In this document: positions 44,088-54,501 of the stretch, one piece after another
Layout of the letters: each line of letters opens with the position of its first letter
Position numbering within the stretch: position 1 is the stretch's first letter
Source of the DNA: Crotalaria pallida
Taxonomy: Eukaryota > Streptophyta > Magnoliopsida > Fabales > Fabaceae
NCBI GenBank assembly: GCA_037953625.1
Contig: CM075655.1
Coordinates: 24,260,001 to 24,324,000 of the forward strand
Direction of reading: 5' to 3'
DNA: 64,000 bases
Program-made: the position numbers and the translations under genes
Notes under the pieces: model-generated
Database searches by the model: none
What the model was told of the DNA's origin: nothing
What the model saw: the letters and a program-made list of their open reading frames with translations, nothing else

Positions 44088-44617
44088 TCAGCTGTTATTG
44101 ATTTCCGCCCCCGAGAGAGTTTCCAATTTGTAAGCATCAGTTCCAGATTTAGCCTTCACTCGATATGGACCTTCCCATTTTGGCTTCAATTTTCCAACTC
44201 CAGCATTTCCTTTTCCGATATCTGCTCGGCGAAGGACCAAATCTCCAATTTCGAAACCTCGTGGTCGAACCTTATTGTTGTACTCTCGAGCTTGTCGTTC
44301 CTTTATTTTCCTTTCATGAGCTGCAGCATTCTTTCGAATTTCCTCAAGTAAAATGAGCTCTTCGCTGAGCAAATGGTCGTTGGTCTCTGAAGGACGTTCA
44401 AGCATCCTAAAGGTAGGATTTCGCTTTTCGATTGGGATGACTGCGTCACAGCCGTATGTCAAACGAAAAGGAATTTCACCTGTCGAGGAGTGTACAGTTG
44501 TCCTGTGTGACCATAAGACGCTCAGAAGTTTATCCGCCCAAGTGCCATCTGCGTTGCCAAGTTTCTTTTTAATTCCGTCCAAAATGGTTTTGTTTGCGGC
44601 CTCAGCTAATCCATTTT
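44088..44617 (-). pseudogene. Tat integrase C-terminal region, frame-shifted from the core
   Basis: Minus-strand frame: NGLAEAANKTILDGIKKKLG, then TWADKLLSVLWSHRTTVHSS, GEIPFRLTYGCDAVIP and a GPY-type end (LKPKWEGPYRVKAKSGTDAY). It supplies the catalytic glutamate (GLAEAANK) of the integrase core, but in a different frame from 44602-45288. The break coincides with a run of eight A (minus strand, about 44617-44624), a likely slippage mutation. The stop is at 44088. Confidence 0.88.
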
Positions 44618-45288
44618 TTTTGTGGGTGCTGAACGGAACTGAAATAATGAGTAATTGCTAAGTCAGCTGCTAATTGTTGAAAATGAGTGGCTGCAAATTG
44701 CAATCCATTGTCAGTAACTATGGCATGAGGCACTCCAAACCGAGAGATGATTTCCTTTACAAAGAAAGATTGAATACGGGCCGTAGAAATTGTTGCTAAC
44801 GGTGCCGCTTCTATCCACTTAGTAAAGTAGTCAATAGCTACTACTGCAAATTTTAGTTGTCCTGGTGCCATAGGAAATTTTACGATGATGTCCATTCCCC
44901 ACTGATAAAAGGGCCAAGGGGCACCGAGAGAGTGTAGCTCTTCTGCAGGTCTTTGGTAAATATCGCTGTGAAATTGGTATTGAACACACTTCTTAACATG
45001 CTCCATGGCGTCTTTCTGCAATGTAGGCCAGAAGTAACCTACCCGGATTATTTTCCGAGCTAGGGATTTTCCACCCATATGATGGCTGCAGACTCCACCG
45101 TGGATCTCTTCAAGGATTTCCTCAGCTTGGGATGGATTGACACATTTGAGCATGGGTGAACCGAACCCTCTCTTGTAAAGAACTCCATCAAGAACAGTGT
45201 ATTGAGCTGCCTTCTTAACCAATTTCCGAGCCTCTGTCTGATCTTGGGGAACGAAAACATGTTGTAAGTAGGTAAGAAATGGATCCAT
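44602..45288 (-). pseudogene. Tat integrase, N-terminal and core
   Basis: Minus-strand frame with zinc-binding HHCC region (EIHGGVCSHHMGGKSLARKI, then KKCVQYQ). The second pair should read C-x2-C but is CVQY, a lost zinc ligand. The core shows D in WGMDIIVKFPM and D in AIVTDNGLQF. The frame then runs off at HPQKKWIS because of the A-run frameshift just before the catalytic glutamate. Integrase would join cDNA ends to chromosomal DNA in the nucleus. This copy cannot be active. Confidence 0.88.
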
Positions 45289-45342
45289 CCATGATTGAGA
45301 TAATGAAACCGCTAGAATGACACTTGGTTGGGGAATGGTCTC

Positions 45343-45825
45343 CTATATCAGCGTCTTATTGTTTTCCGACCCTTTAGTACTTGCCAATTTAGATAAAATA
45401 TCGGCTCGGGAATTTGAATCTCTCGGGACATGGGAAATGTCAAATTCAGAAAAATTGGAGATAATTCGCCTTACCTCCTCAAGATATTTCTGTAAGATGG
45501 GTTCCTTCGCCGAGTATTGCTCTTTAATTTGAGAAACCACTAATTGTGAGTCACTGAAAACTGATACCCGTTCCGCTCCAAACTCATGAACCATCTTGAG
45601 GCCTGCAAGAACTGCCTCGTATTCCGCCTGATTGTTTGAGGTCTGGAACTCAAATTTCAATGAGTACTCCATGCAAAGTCCTTCGGGGTTTTCGATGATG
45701 ACCCCGGCTCCGGCTCCTTTTCTGTTGCTTGAACCATCTACATAAACTGAACATAGATTTTGAGGAGAATCCGAGGGAATATCGGTGAACTCAGTGACGA
45801 AGTCGGCAAGAACCTGAGATTTCAT
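45343..45825 (-). pseudogene. Second (archaeal-type) RNase H domain of the Tat element
   Basis: Minus-strand frame with acidic residues in the expected places: VYVDGSSNRKGAGAGVII, NNQAEYEAVLAGL, VFSDSQLVVSQI, PRDSNSRADILSKLAST. An additional RNase H between the ordinary one and integrase is the signature of the Tat lineage. It degrades RNA in RNA:DNA hybrids during reverse transcription. The catalytic set looks complete here, and the frame directly overlaps the end of the preceding RNase H piece. Confidence 0.88.
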
Positions 45826-46110
45826 TGCCTTCCTCGGTTCATAAGTGATTCAAATTCAGACAATTCGACTGGCCATGAAACCATTCTACCTGCTAGATCG
45901 AGTTTGTGAAGGACCTGTCTAAGAGGTTGAGCCGTCCTCACCACGATTCTATGTGCTTGGAAGTATTGTCTTAGTCTCCGAGCCGATATGACCAAACAGT
46001 ATGCGAGTTTCTCAAGCTTTTGATATCTTAACTCTGGTCCCTGGAGAGCCCGACTAACAAAATACACCGGGGCCTCTAGTCCTGAATCCACTTGCACCAG
46101 CTGCCTCCTG
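45822..46110 (-). pseudogene. Tat RNase H (first domain) remnant
   Basis: Minus-strand frame LVQVDSGLEAPVYFVSRALQ, then RYQKLEKLAYCLVISARRL and YFQAHRIVVRTAQPLRQVLH, typical of the Gypsy RNase H just downstream of RT. The upstream half of the domain and the whole RT are missing. The sequence is joined directly to protease at about 46105-46120, and the frame differs from that of protease. Confidence 0.85.
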
Positions 46111-46950
46111 CTCGGCCTTAACTGTTACCACCTTGTCATCTGTTCCAACAAACTTCATAGCTAAATGGACTGTCGACACTACCGCTCTGAACGGTTGCAA
46201 AGAAGTTCTTCCGAGGATGGCGTTGTAGGCTACTGGACAGTCAACTACCAAGAATTTAATTATCTCAGTTCTGGCCGAAGGCTGTTGTCCGAGAGTAACA
46301 GGAAGTTGTATGTATCCTTTGGGCGCGATGGTGTCTCCTGTAAAACCGATCAACTCTCCTTCGAACGGAGTGAGATTGCATTCCCTAAGCTTAAGAGCTT
46401 TGAATAGTGGGAGAAACGTGATGTCCGCCGAGCTCCCTTGATCGATGAAAACACGCTTTACCTCGTAATTTCCAATAAGGGCAGTGACTACCATGGGATC
46501 ATTATGACCTGGGAGGATTCCGTCCAAGTCGTCATCGTCAAAAATGATGGCAAGGTTTTTCGTTGACCTTTTGCGAATGGGATTCTGACTTACGGCCAGA
46601 ATTTGGTTAATGTACTTCTTTCTATCGGCTTTCTTCTCTCCACCTCCGGCAAAACCTCCCGCAATAGTGTTAACTAAAAACTCATTATTAGTTGGATTTG
46701 CATCACTGGCCGGAGCGGGGTCGGTTTTCTGTCTCCCGACATTACTATCATCTGGTGATCTACTTCTTTGGTGTTTGGATTTTACTGGGGAGTGGGATCT
46801 GTTCCTTCCTCTCTGTCCAGTTGCGTCTCTGATGTATTGTTGCAGTTTACCATCTCTGATAATTTCTTCGATCAGATCTCTCAACCAAATGCATTCATCG
46901 GTCGTATGCCCATATCCTTTGCGAAAGTCACAATATTTCGACCTATCACG
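46111..46950 (-). pseudogene. Tat gag zinc-knuckle region and protease
   Basis: Minus-strand frame begins with a knuckle-like segment (YCDFRKGYGHTTDECIWLRD), then LIEEIIRDGKLQQYIRD, a polar linker and VNTIAGGFAGGG. The protease follows: IIFDDDDLDGILPGHNDPMV, then VKRVFIDQGSSADITFL with active-site D-Q-G for the usual D-x-G, and AYNAILGRTSL. It is separated from gag by a frameshift near 46950, and at its end it runs into the RT deletion. Protease cleaves the polyprotein. Because the cleavage targets are missing, this copy is non-functional. Confidence 0.85.
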
Positions 46951-48603
46951 CTATGCGCCCTTTCTTAAATACGGAGGTCTTTGGGTCGAGCGTAAGTCAG
47001 TCTGCATTGTCTCCCGAAGGATTTGACTCCTTGGAACAGTTAAAGGGGTGTATTCCTGAAATTTATTCCTCGGAGGAATCCTTCGGTCCCGATCATTCCT
47101 GTCCTGTCTTCCACCAAAACGTTCGTCACGTTTTTGTTTGTTATGCCCTTGAGGGTCAGTTCGTTGCCTATCGTCTCTGAATTTCTGGCCTTTGTGGAAT
47201 TCCACCAAGTTGATGAATTTATTTGACCTTTGTCTCAGCTCGGCCATATCCTTTGGAGGTTTCCCAATTAGTGATTTTCTAAAATCCCCCGGTTGTAAAC
47301 CTTGTGTAAATAGCAACACTGCCACACCGGGTTCTAGTCGGGGAACTGAACTAGCTTCCATATGGAAGCATGATAAGTAATCCTTTAATGATTCATCTTG
47401 CTTTTGTGTGACTGCAGCTAGGGTATGGTCAGACTTGGGCTGGATGCAGCTGGCTGTGTATCTGTTTAGAAAAACACGTTTCATCTCTTCCCAAGAATTG
47501 ATGGAGTGCCGCGGGAGAGACGAATACCAGCGTAATACCGAGGGTTCGAGAGTCATGGAAAAAGCTCGGCATTTCATCCGATCGCCGCCTCCATAATAAT
47601 TTATAGCGCCCTCGTAAGAAACGATATGGTCTACTGGGTCAGTCAAGCCATTATAATGTGGGACGTTGGATGGACCCAAGTACCCTTGTGGGGTTTCAAA
47701 TTCCATAATGTATGGGGTGAACGGATGGCCAGGGTGAAAATCATCTTGGACTTGGTCAGTGGCTGGATTTGATTGAAAATTTTGTGGTCGGGGGAGCTGC
47801 ATTACTAGAAGTGGCTGGGGATCCATAGTTTGGGTTATTTGGTTATGAGGGTGTACGACAGCTGGTTGGTTTTGAGCGATCCTTGCCATTGCTTGTTGTT
47901 GAAGGTCGGCGATTGGTCGGCCTTGCTGCTCAATTAGAGTTGTTTGTCTATTGAGTATGTTAATCATCTCTTGTTCACGAGAACGAGCTGATGCAGATGT
48001 GGCATAAGATCTACTGGTGGAATGGCTATGGCGGGAATTACCATGGGCGGTTCTTCCAGGGTTTAACCTAGTTCTAGGGGTTATGCTTATATGGTCAGGG
48101 CTGGAATGGATAGGTGGGTTAGGGGTTGGTCTGGTATTTCTACCATGATGTGCTCGGGTTCCAGTAGATATGGCTGTGTTACGGGTTGTTGGGGCTGTAC
48201 TACTCGAATCTCCATGAGTGGAGGGTGGTGGGGTAGGAGGGGATGGAGGAGGAGGTGGGGGTAATATTGCTCGTAAGGCTCGTATGTGTTGGGGATTGCT
48301 CCCAGCTCTTGGATGAGGAGATTGGGGTGTTTGGGAATGGGTGGCGTGATTTCCACTATGATTTTGGCTACGATTTGGGGGTGGCTGACTTCGTGAATGG
48401 TTTGGTGGCTGTGGATTATTTCCTGCCCCGGAATGAGACGTGCGTGGCGGTTGCAAGTTATTTTCGCGATTCTGATTGAGAACGTTGCGCAAGTCACCCA
48501 CAGATTGCGGCTGTGGATCGTTATTGTTAGCGTTCCTAGGTCTGCCACGTGTGCGGGCAATGCGATCACGAAGATCACCAATTTGACTTCTGGTGGTGAC
48601 CAT
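46951..48603 (-). CDS. Tat gag protein
   Basis: 550 codons on the minus strand, start MVTTRSQIGDLRDRIARTRG at 48603, 31 bases after the PBS. The N-terminal half is Pro/Ser/His/Asn-rich and disordered. A retrotrans_gag capsid domain follows (about residues 310-450: PHYNGLTDPVDHIVSYEGAI, WEEMKRVFLNRY, QKQDESLKDYLSCFHMEAS). A basic linker (KQKRDERFGGRQDRNDRDR) ends the ORF at KGA. In intact relatives the frame continues into the zinc knuckle. Here a frameshift separates it. Gag would form the particle in the cytoplasm. This part could still be translated. Confidence 0.88.
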   Translation of the reverse strand: MVTTRSQIGDLRDRIARTRGRPRNANNNDPQPQSVGDLRNVLNQNRENNLQPPRTSHSGAGNNPQPPNHSRSQPPPNRSQNHSGNHATHSQTPQSPHPRAGSNPQHIRALRAILPPPPPPSPPTPPPSTHGDSSSTAPTTRNTAISTGTRAHHGRNTRPTPNPPIHSSPDHISITPRTRLNPGRTAHGNSRHSHSTSRSYATSASARSREQEMINILNRQTTLIEQQGRPIADLQQQAMARIAQNQPAVVHPHNQITQTMDPQPLLVMQLPRPQNFQSNPATDQVQDDFHPGHPFTPYIMEFETPQGYLGPSNVPHYNGLTDPVDHIVSYEGAINYYGGGDRMKCRAFSMTLEPSVLRWYSSLPRHSINSWEEMKRVFLNRYTASCIQPKSDHTLAAVTQKQDESLKDYLSCFHMEASSVPRLEPGVAVLLFTQGLQPGDFRKSLIGKPPKDMAELRQRSNKFINLVEFHKGQKFRDDRQRTDPQGHNKQKRDERFGGRQDRNDRDRRIPPRNKFQEYTPLTVPRSQILRETMQTDLRSTQRPPYLRKGA

Positions 48604-48633
48604 GGTGGTGGTGGGAATGATATGTTATTCAGT

Positions 48634-48650
48634 CCCCACAGACGGCGCCA
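48634..48650 (-). other. Primer binding site of the Tat element
   Basis: Minus-strand TGGCGCCGTCTGTGGGG starts one base after the 5' LTR end. This TGGCGCC-type PBS is usual for Tat-lineage Gypsy elements and differs from the Met-tRNA PBS of the Copia and Tekay elements here. Confidence 0.85.
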
Positions 48651-48651
48651 A

Positions 48652-49232
48652 TGTCGTGTCCTTAACTAAGATCAACCTTGAAGCTATGGAAGAGCCCCAA
48701 AGAGTGATCTCAATCAAGAGGTTAATGTAGGACTTTTAGGATTTCTGTATATCCAGTTGGGATAAACAGGTTCTCCCTAGTCAACAGCGTGTGTGCTAGT
48801 GTCAACTTAGGGATGAGAAGACGTACCTTAGCCCCTATAGCATGGTGGTTCTTATAGGGGATTACCTGTGTGTCATGGGCCGTTCTTATGAGCCTTCTAA
48901 AGAGGAAGAATTCTAGTGGGATTCGTAGAGGTTATGGTAAGATCATATCCATAAATCCCGTAGATGATAGACTTAATCCCATACTGCTTCTATCTAACCC
49001 AGAGTCGTGGGAATCTAGGAGAAGTGGTTTGGCTTTGATGAGACTGTAAACGATAAAGATAAGGATGAATATCCAGTGCTCGGCGGTTAGTCTCATTAGT
49101 GTGCAACTTCTCTGTAGAAACCCAGCTTGCTCGGTGTAACTTTCCGACCACATGCCTTGTTCCAGTGTCTTAACCGGTCGGGCCAAGGTGGCTTTGGTCG
49201 GGAAGCACTCGGTCTACCATAGATCCACTATA
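48652..49232 (-). repeat. 5' LTR of the Tat element (581 bp)
   Basis: Plus-strand ends TGTCGTGTCC and CCACTATA (one base from the expected CCACTACA), followed by TSD GTAAG. About a dozen substitutions from the 3' LTR, no indels, identical length. Confidence 0.95.
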
Positions 49233-51999
49233 GTAAGGACCAATAAACTTAGGTGATAGTTTCTGGGTTTTCAAAGCTCTACTAACACCTTTGGTTGGTA
49301 CTATTCTAATGAAAACATGGTCACCTTCAGCAAATTCTAAGGGTTTCCTCCTCCGATCAGTGTAGCTCTTCTGCCTACTCTGAGCAGTCTTCATCTTCTC
49401 TTGTATCATCTTAATCTTCTCAATTGTCTCTTGTACCAAATTTGGTCCAACAAGAGTATTCTCCCCCACTTGAAACCAGCATATTGGTGTCTGACACTTT
49501 CTCCCATATAGAGCTTCAAATGGTGTCATTCCAATGCTCGTATGATAACTATTGTTGTAAGTAAATTCCACGAGCGGCAACATTTGTTCCCAATTTCCTT
49601 GACCTTCCAAAACACAAGCTCTTAAGATGTCCTCCAATGACTGAATAGTCCTTTCAGTTTGACCATCAGTCTGAGGGTGGTATGCAGAACTCATCTTCAA
49701 TCTTGAACCCAGAGCTTTATGTAGATCCTGCCAAAACATCGATGTAAACCTTGGATCGCGATCTGACATGATACTTGATGGCACACCCTGCAGGCGAACA
49801 ACTTCCTTGATATACAACTGAGTGAGATTTTCCAAAGAGTAGGGCATATTAACTGGAATAAAATGCACTGACTTCGTCAAGCGATCTACAATCACCCAAA
49901 TTGCATCATGACCAGTAGCTGTCCTTGGCAACCCAGATACGAAGTCCATTGAGATACTATCCCATTTCCATAACGGAATTTCTAAGGGAAGTAATTCTCC
50001 TCCTGGTTTTTGGTGTTCCACCTTAGCCTTCTGACACACCGAACAACACGCTACGTATCTTGCCACATCTTTCTTTAAACCAGGCCACCAAAATATCTTC
50101 TTGAAATCCTGATACATTTTGGTAGCTCCTGGATGCATACTCATCTTGCTCTTATGCGCTTCATCCAGAATCATTCGCCTTACCTCTGAATCATCGGGCA
50201 CACAAATCCTTGCTCTAAAGCGAAGGATTCCATCCTTCCCTTCTTGAAATTCTAACTCTTTGCCTTCCTCCATAAGCTTCCTCTTCTCCTTAAGCTTATC
50301 ATCTTCTCGTTGCAACTCTCGAATCCTTTGCAAGAATTCATTAGCAATCTGCAACATCCCCATCTTGATACTTGTCGGCTCCACTTGCATCGTCAAGCTC
50401 AAATCTCTAAATTCTTCTATCAATGCAGCTTCTTTGACCATCATCAAACTGATATGCATTGCTTTTCGACTCAATGCATCCACCACAACGTTTGCTTTCC
50501 TAGGGTGGTAATGAAGCTCAAACTCATAATCCTTCAAGAACTCCATCCAGCGACGTTGCCTCATGTTCAACTCTTTTTGGTCAAAGAGGTATTTTAAACT
50601 CTTATGGTCACTAAACACCCGAAACATAGTGCCATAGAGATAGTGCCTCCAAATCTTTAGAGCGAAAACAACAGCTGCTAGCTCTAAGTCATGAGTTGGA
50701 TAGTTCATTTCATGAACTTTTAGTTGTCTCGAGGCATAAGGGACTACCTTTCCATCTTGCATCAAAACACTCCCAAGTCCTTGTTTCGATGCATCACAGT
50801 ACACCTCAAAATTATTTTGTGGATCAGGCAAAATCAACACAGGAGATGATGTCAATCTTTCCTTCAACTCTCGGAAACTCCTTTCACACTTCTCATCCCA
50901 TATAAATGGTTGGTCCTTCCGAGTTAGCTTCGTCAATGGTAGTGCAATCTTCGAAAAACCTTCTATAAATCTTCTATAATAGCCAGCCAAACCAAGAAAA
51001 CATCTCACTTCCATGACTGACTTCGGTTGTTCCCATTGTAAAACTGAACTTACTTTCACCGGGTCAACCACTATCCCCTTGTTTGAGATTACATGTCCTA
51101 AAAATTTAACTTCCTCCAGCCAGAACTCACACTTTGCAAGTTTGGCGTACAATTGCTTCTCCTTTAGGACATTCAACACTATTCTCAAGTGTTCAGCATG
51201 ATCCTCCGGACTCTTGGAATAAATAAGGATATCGTCAATGAACACAACCACGAACGAATCTAAATAGGGTCTAAAGATTCGATTCATGTAGTCCATGAAA
51301 ATAGCTGGTGCATTAGTCAATCCGAACGACATCACAACGTACTCATAATGCCCGTATCGGGATCGAAATGCAGTCTTAGAGATATCCTTTTCTCTAATCC
51401 TGATCTGATGATACCCCGATCTCAGATCGATCTTGGAAAATACTGAAGCCCCACGAACTTGATCCATAAAGTCATCTATCCTTGGTAAAGGATACTTGTT
51501 CTTGATTGTGACCTTATTCAACTGCCGGTAGTCGATACACATCCTCATACTACCATCTTTCTTTTTGACTAACAAAACCGGAGCACCCCAAGGCGATACA
51601 CTTGGTCGGATCATCTGCTTCTGCAACAACTCTTCAATCTGTTTCTTCATCTCAGCCATCTCCGGTGGTGCCATTCTATAAGGAGCGATAGAAATGGGAC
51701 CAGCTCCCAGAATTAAATCAATTCCAAATTCAATCTCTCTCTTCGATGGTAAACCCGGTATCTCGTCAGCGAATACCTCAGGAAAATCTCTGACAACGGA
51801 GATCTCTTCAATCCTTGGGCCATTCTCCTCCACTTCAGTGTTGAACAAACACATATAGCCTGAAGGTTTTGGGTTTCTATAGATCACTACTTTTCTATCA
51901 CAATCAATGATCACTTGGTTTCGGCATAACCAATCCATTCCCAAGATCACATCCAATTGCGATAAGGGCAAACAGATCAAATCTACCCTAGAGGTTTAT
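49233..51999 (-). pseudogene. Tekay pol: protease end, RT, RNase H, integrase
   Basis: The minus-strand frame is open for more than 900 codons. It contains the protease end (DVILGMDWL), RT (MRMCIDYRQLNKVTIKNKYP, SGYHQIRI, catalytic FIDDILIYSK near residue 250), Gypsy RNase H (EVYCDASKQGLG, YPTHDLELAAVVFALKIWRH, FSDHKSLKYLF), integrase zinc finger (HPGATKMYQDFK, CCSVCQKAK) and core D, D, E (SMDFVSGLP, MSDRDPRFTS, GQTERTIQSLE). It stops being Tekay at KFIGPY, where the Tat LTR begins. The C-terminus is at 28219-28553. A TAA at about 52003 separates it from the protease active site. RT and integrase catalytic residues look intact. Confidence 0.92.
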
Positions 52000-52002
52000 C
52001 CT

Positions 52003-52470
52003 AACACCTCCATACAACAGTTAAGACATGCTCTAGAAACAACTACAGGAGCATTAGTAGGGGTTTCTACTTTAAGAGTGTATGATAACTCAGATATGGG
52101 TAAACTCAAACGATTTACACATTTATATGAAACAAATGAATGCGTTGCACCAGAATCAAACAACACATTACAGAGCTGACCAACACATCACAAGATCAGA
52201 GGATTGGCTTGCCTCCTCACCACTAAGCGTGAAAACCCTTCCTTGAACCACGACCTTGTCAGTTGTCCCTCTTGAATTGGTCTTGGCCGGTTCCTTGCAG
52301 TCCTTCGCAAAGTGTCCCGGTTTTCCACAATTGAAACAACCACTTGTTCCCCAATAAAAACGACCATAATGACGGCGCTTGCACTTGTCACAGAAGGGAG
52401 CCTCACTCCGGAAATTCCTTCCATCACTACTTTTCTGGGACTACTTCAACTACTACATGATCTGACTTTT
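52003..52470 (-). pseudogene. Tekay gag remnant (zinc knuckle) and protease active site
   Basis: Minus-strand frame: FCDKCKRRHYGRFYWGTSG, then knuckle CFNCGKPGHFAKDC (52297-52338), linker TDKVVVQGRVFTLSGEEA, then protease VLFDSGATHSFVSYKC and VETPTNAPVVVSRACLNC, ending at TAA near 52003. Only about 130 bases separate the knuckle from the PBS, so the whole gag capsid region and start codon are deleted. The element could not make particles by itself. Confidence 0.85.
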
Positions 52471-52482
52471 GCTCTGATACCA
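52471..52482 (-). other. Primer binding site of the Tekay element
   Basis: TGGTATCAGAGC on the minus strand, five bases after the 5' LTR end at 52488. Initiator Met tRNA type. Confidence 0.9.
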
Positions 52483-52487
52483 CTCAG

Positions 52488-52869
52488 TGTGACACCCTCA
52501 ATATAATACTGGTAATAAGAGTAATAAATATACGATTACTCCAATAGTTATGGACTTGTTAGTATTTAGAAAATGTAGGAAATAAAATTTTCTACAGAGA
52601 CGGGTGCACAAACCAAAATATGGAATTCTTGGAGATTAGATTTTATATAATTTTAACATTATACTGAATCCGGCATAAGAAAATCTTTTCACAACCCAGA
52701 TAGCATCGGTTCTTCGAAATTGTATTTGCATAGTAAAACTTAAGTGATGCCATCCATTCTTTCGTTTTGCGGAACTGATACCATTTTCAAATATCGTAGC
52801 CGAACTCTTGAAATAATCTTTATCAAAGTAAGCGGAAATAGTAGGACTATGCATAGTTGTAATATAAAC

Positions 52870-52910
<41 letters not shown>

Positions 52911-54501
52911 CATGAAATGCATAGTCCAGGTGATAATCTCCAAGTTCCAGTACAAGTCCATAAAGCTATGTATATATATACACATCAAAAATAGACCATA
53001 ACTCAAGAGTTTTCAAAAGGAATGTCCACAATATATACATATCAAAATATAAAACTCTAAAGCTGGTCTCATCGCACTGGTAGGAGCAGTAGTAGTAATA
53101 GAAGTCTCCAAGAAGTAACAGCAGTAGTCATCATTCAACCTCATCAGCAGCAGTATCACCTCCTCCACAGCATCCATCGCACCGGATCCCTGATCCTCAT
53201 CATCTACCTTATGCACATACCTAGGGATCATCGTCCCTCCACTGACTCCCGGTAGAGCGAACGACAGGCTCGCCTTCGCTCTCGTCCTGCACAGGGTCCT
53301 CCTCTATCTCATCCGAAGGAGTGGGTACCCTACTACTGGGTACAGGGTCAGGTGATGGCGAGACCCTAACAGGGCTCCTCGGATCAGATAGGGGGAGTCT
53401 CCTCGCGGACGACTCTAGAAGAAAAAGGGTGTGAGCAGGTAGGTCGAAAACGAAAACTGTGATATGAGCGAGTTGGTCGTGTGGGAGGTGGTCCATGGGA
53501 AGTGTAAAAGGGTGGTACGTGCATAGTGTATATGATGGGGATCCTAAACCTACGAGGACGAAACCGGATCAGCGGGTTGGGGTGGTAGAAGGTAACCTCT
53601 ACCTCTCCCTCAAATACCGCCCGGTGATCCTCGTAGATCCATATGCCACTAGGAAGTGGCCGGATCTCGATGCAAGCGATATAACGTGACATCACCTACA
53701 AGGGCACAGGGATAAGGAATTCTATACACATAATAAATAGAGCATAAATAAATGCACAATATGAATATGTAATTATGCAGCAATAATCAACAACCACATT
53801 TAGCACTTAGCATGTATTTAATGCAATTAAGATGCTCATACTTATTCCATTTATCAACTTTAGGTTAAATGAGTGGCATGATGTATGAGTCTAGCTCTCA
53901 ATCCTATCTCCATCAATCTATGTCACTCTCTGACGTCCATCCTTTACTTCGTCCAGCACTCAACAGTGCGTTGTACTCCTAGGTGTACAACATTCGTAAT
54001 TCACCAAGAATGTACACGACAAGCTTGGAAATGGTACATAACGTGCCACCCGAGCAACGTCCCGTCATCCAAACGGAATAACCATATCATCGGCATCTCA
54101 CTATCCTGGCCACATCATCAACCATAACGTGTCATCAAGCAAGCCGTCAATTGGCACTCCTAGAGTCCCTCCTCATGTTACCAAAACATGAAAAACGATC
54201 TAACATCCGAACTCCAGAATGAATGCAATATCTTAACTTAAAGGAATTGATTGATATATTTCAATATATAACATATTTCAATATATAACGTGCCACCCGA
54301 GCAACGTCCCGTCATCCAAACGGAATAACCATATCATCAATCAATTTCTTTTAAGTCTTAGATCACTTGGATTATTATCATTTAAGTATTAACAGAATGA
54401 TTCAGAATTAAAAATGGTATTTTTAATTATCTGGGCAGAAATACTCGAGTGTTCTTCAGAATACTCGAGTAGTTCTTCAGTCTTTCCAGATTACTCGAGT
54501 A
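52488..54501 (-). repeat. Truncated 5' LTR of the Tekay element
   Basis: Colinear with 24590-26584 of the 3' LTR, then lost: sequence switches at about 54501, inside the ACTCGAGT array, so some 1.6 kb including the promoter is missing. It holds a longer AT microsatellite (52869-52908) than its partner. Confidence 0.92.
53221..53695 (-). pseudogene. LTR-embedded ORF, frameshifted copy
   Basis: Same ORF as 25303-25776. The first part is open from 53695 (MMSRYIACIEIRPLPSG) to a stop after REETPPI near 53384. One extra base in a G-run region (AGATAGGGGGAG versus AGATGGGGGAG, about 53389) shifts the frame, and the rest continues to 53221 (SDPRSPVRVSPSPDPVPSS, ending WRDDDP). Because it sits in the truncated LTR, it has lost its promoter. 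Confidence 0.7.

Larger units (their letters stand above)
28554..49232 (-). mobile_element. Tat-type Gypsy retrotransposon with antisense accessory gene
   Basis: Two 581-bp LTRs (28554-29134 and 48652-49232) are flanked by the TSD GTAAG (28549-28553 and 49233-49237). On the minus strand the order is LTR, PBS, gag, protease, RNase H, second (archaeal-type) RNase H, integrase, non-coding, PPT, LTR. The second RNase H and the opposite-strand ORF downstream of pol are marks of the Tat lineage. Reverse transcriptase is missing. A gag-only Copia and a solo LTR are inserted in the 3' part. About a dozen LTR differences (roughly 2 percent) suggest a fairly recent insertion. Confidence 0.92.
24590..54501 (-). 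mobile_element. Tekay-type chromovirus (Gypsy), split by nested elements
   Basis: On the minus strand the order is 5' LTR (52488-54501, truncated), PBS (52471-52482), gag remnant, protease, RT, RNase H, integrase, chromodomain (49233-52340 continuing at 28219-28553), PPT, 3' LTR (24590-28176). The Tat element is inserted in the pol C-terminus. The integrase C-terminal frame is exactly continuous once the Tat element and one GTAAG copy are removed. The chromodomain marks a chromovirus, and long LTRs starting TGTAACACCCC fit Tekay/Del. Loss of the gag capsid, an in-frame stop in protease and LTR truncation make it inactive. Confidence 0.9.

Noticed and set aside
48087..48669. Alternative-frame ORFs over the N-terminal half of Tat gag
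   Set aside because: The gag start is low-complexity (Pro/Ser/His/Asn), which keeps other frames open. The capsid domain identifies the real frame.
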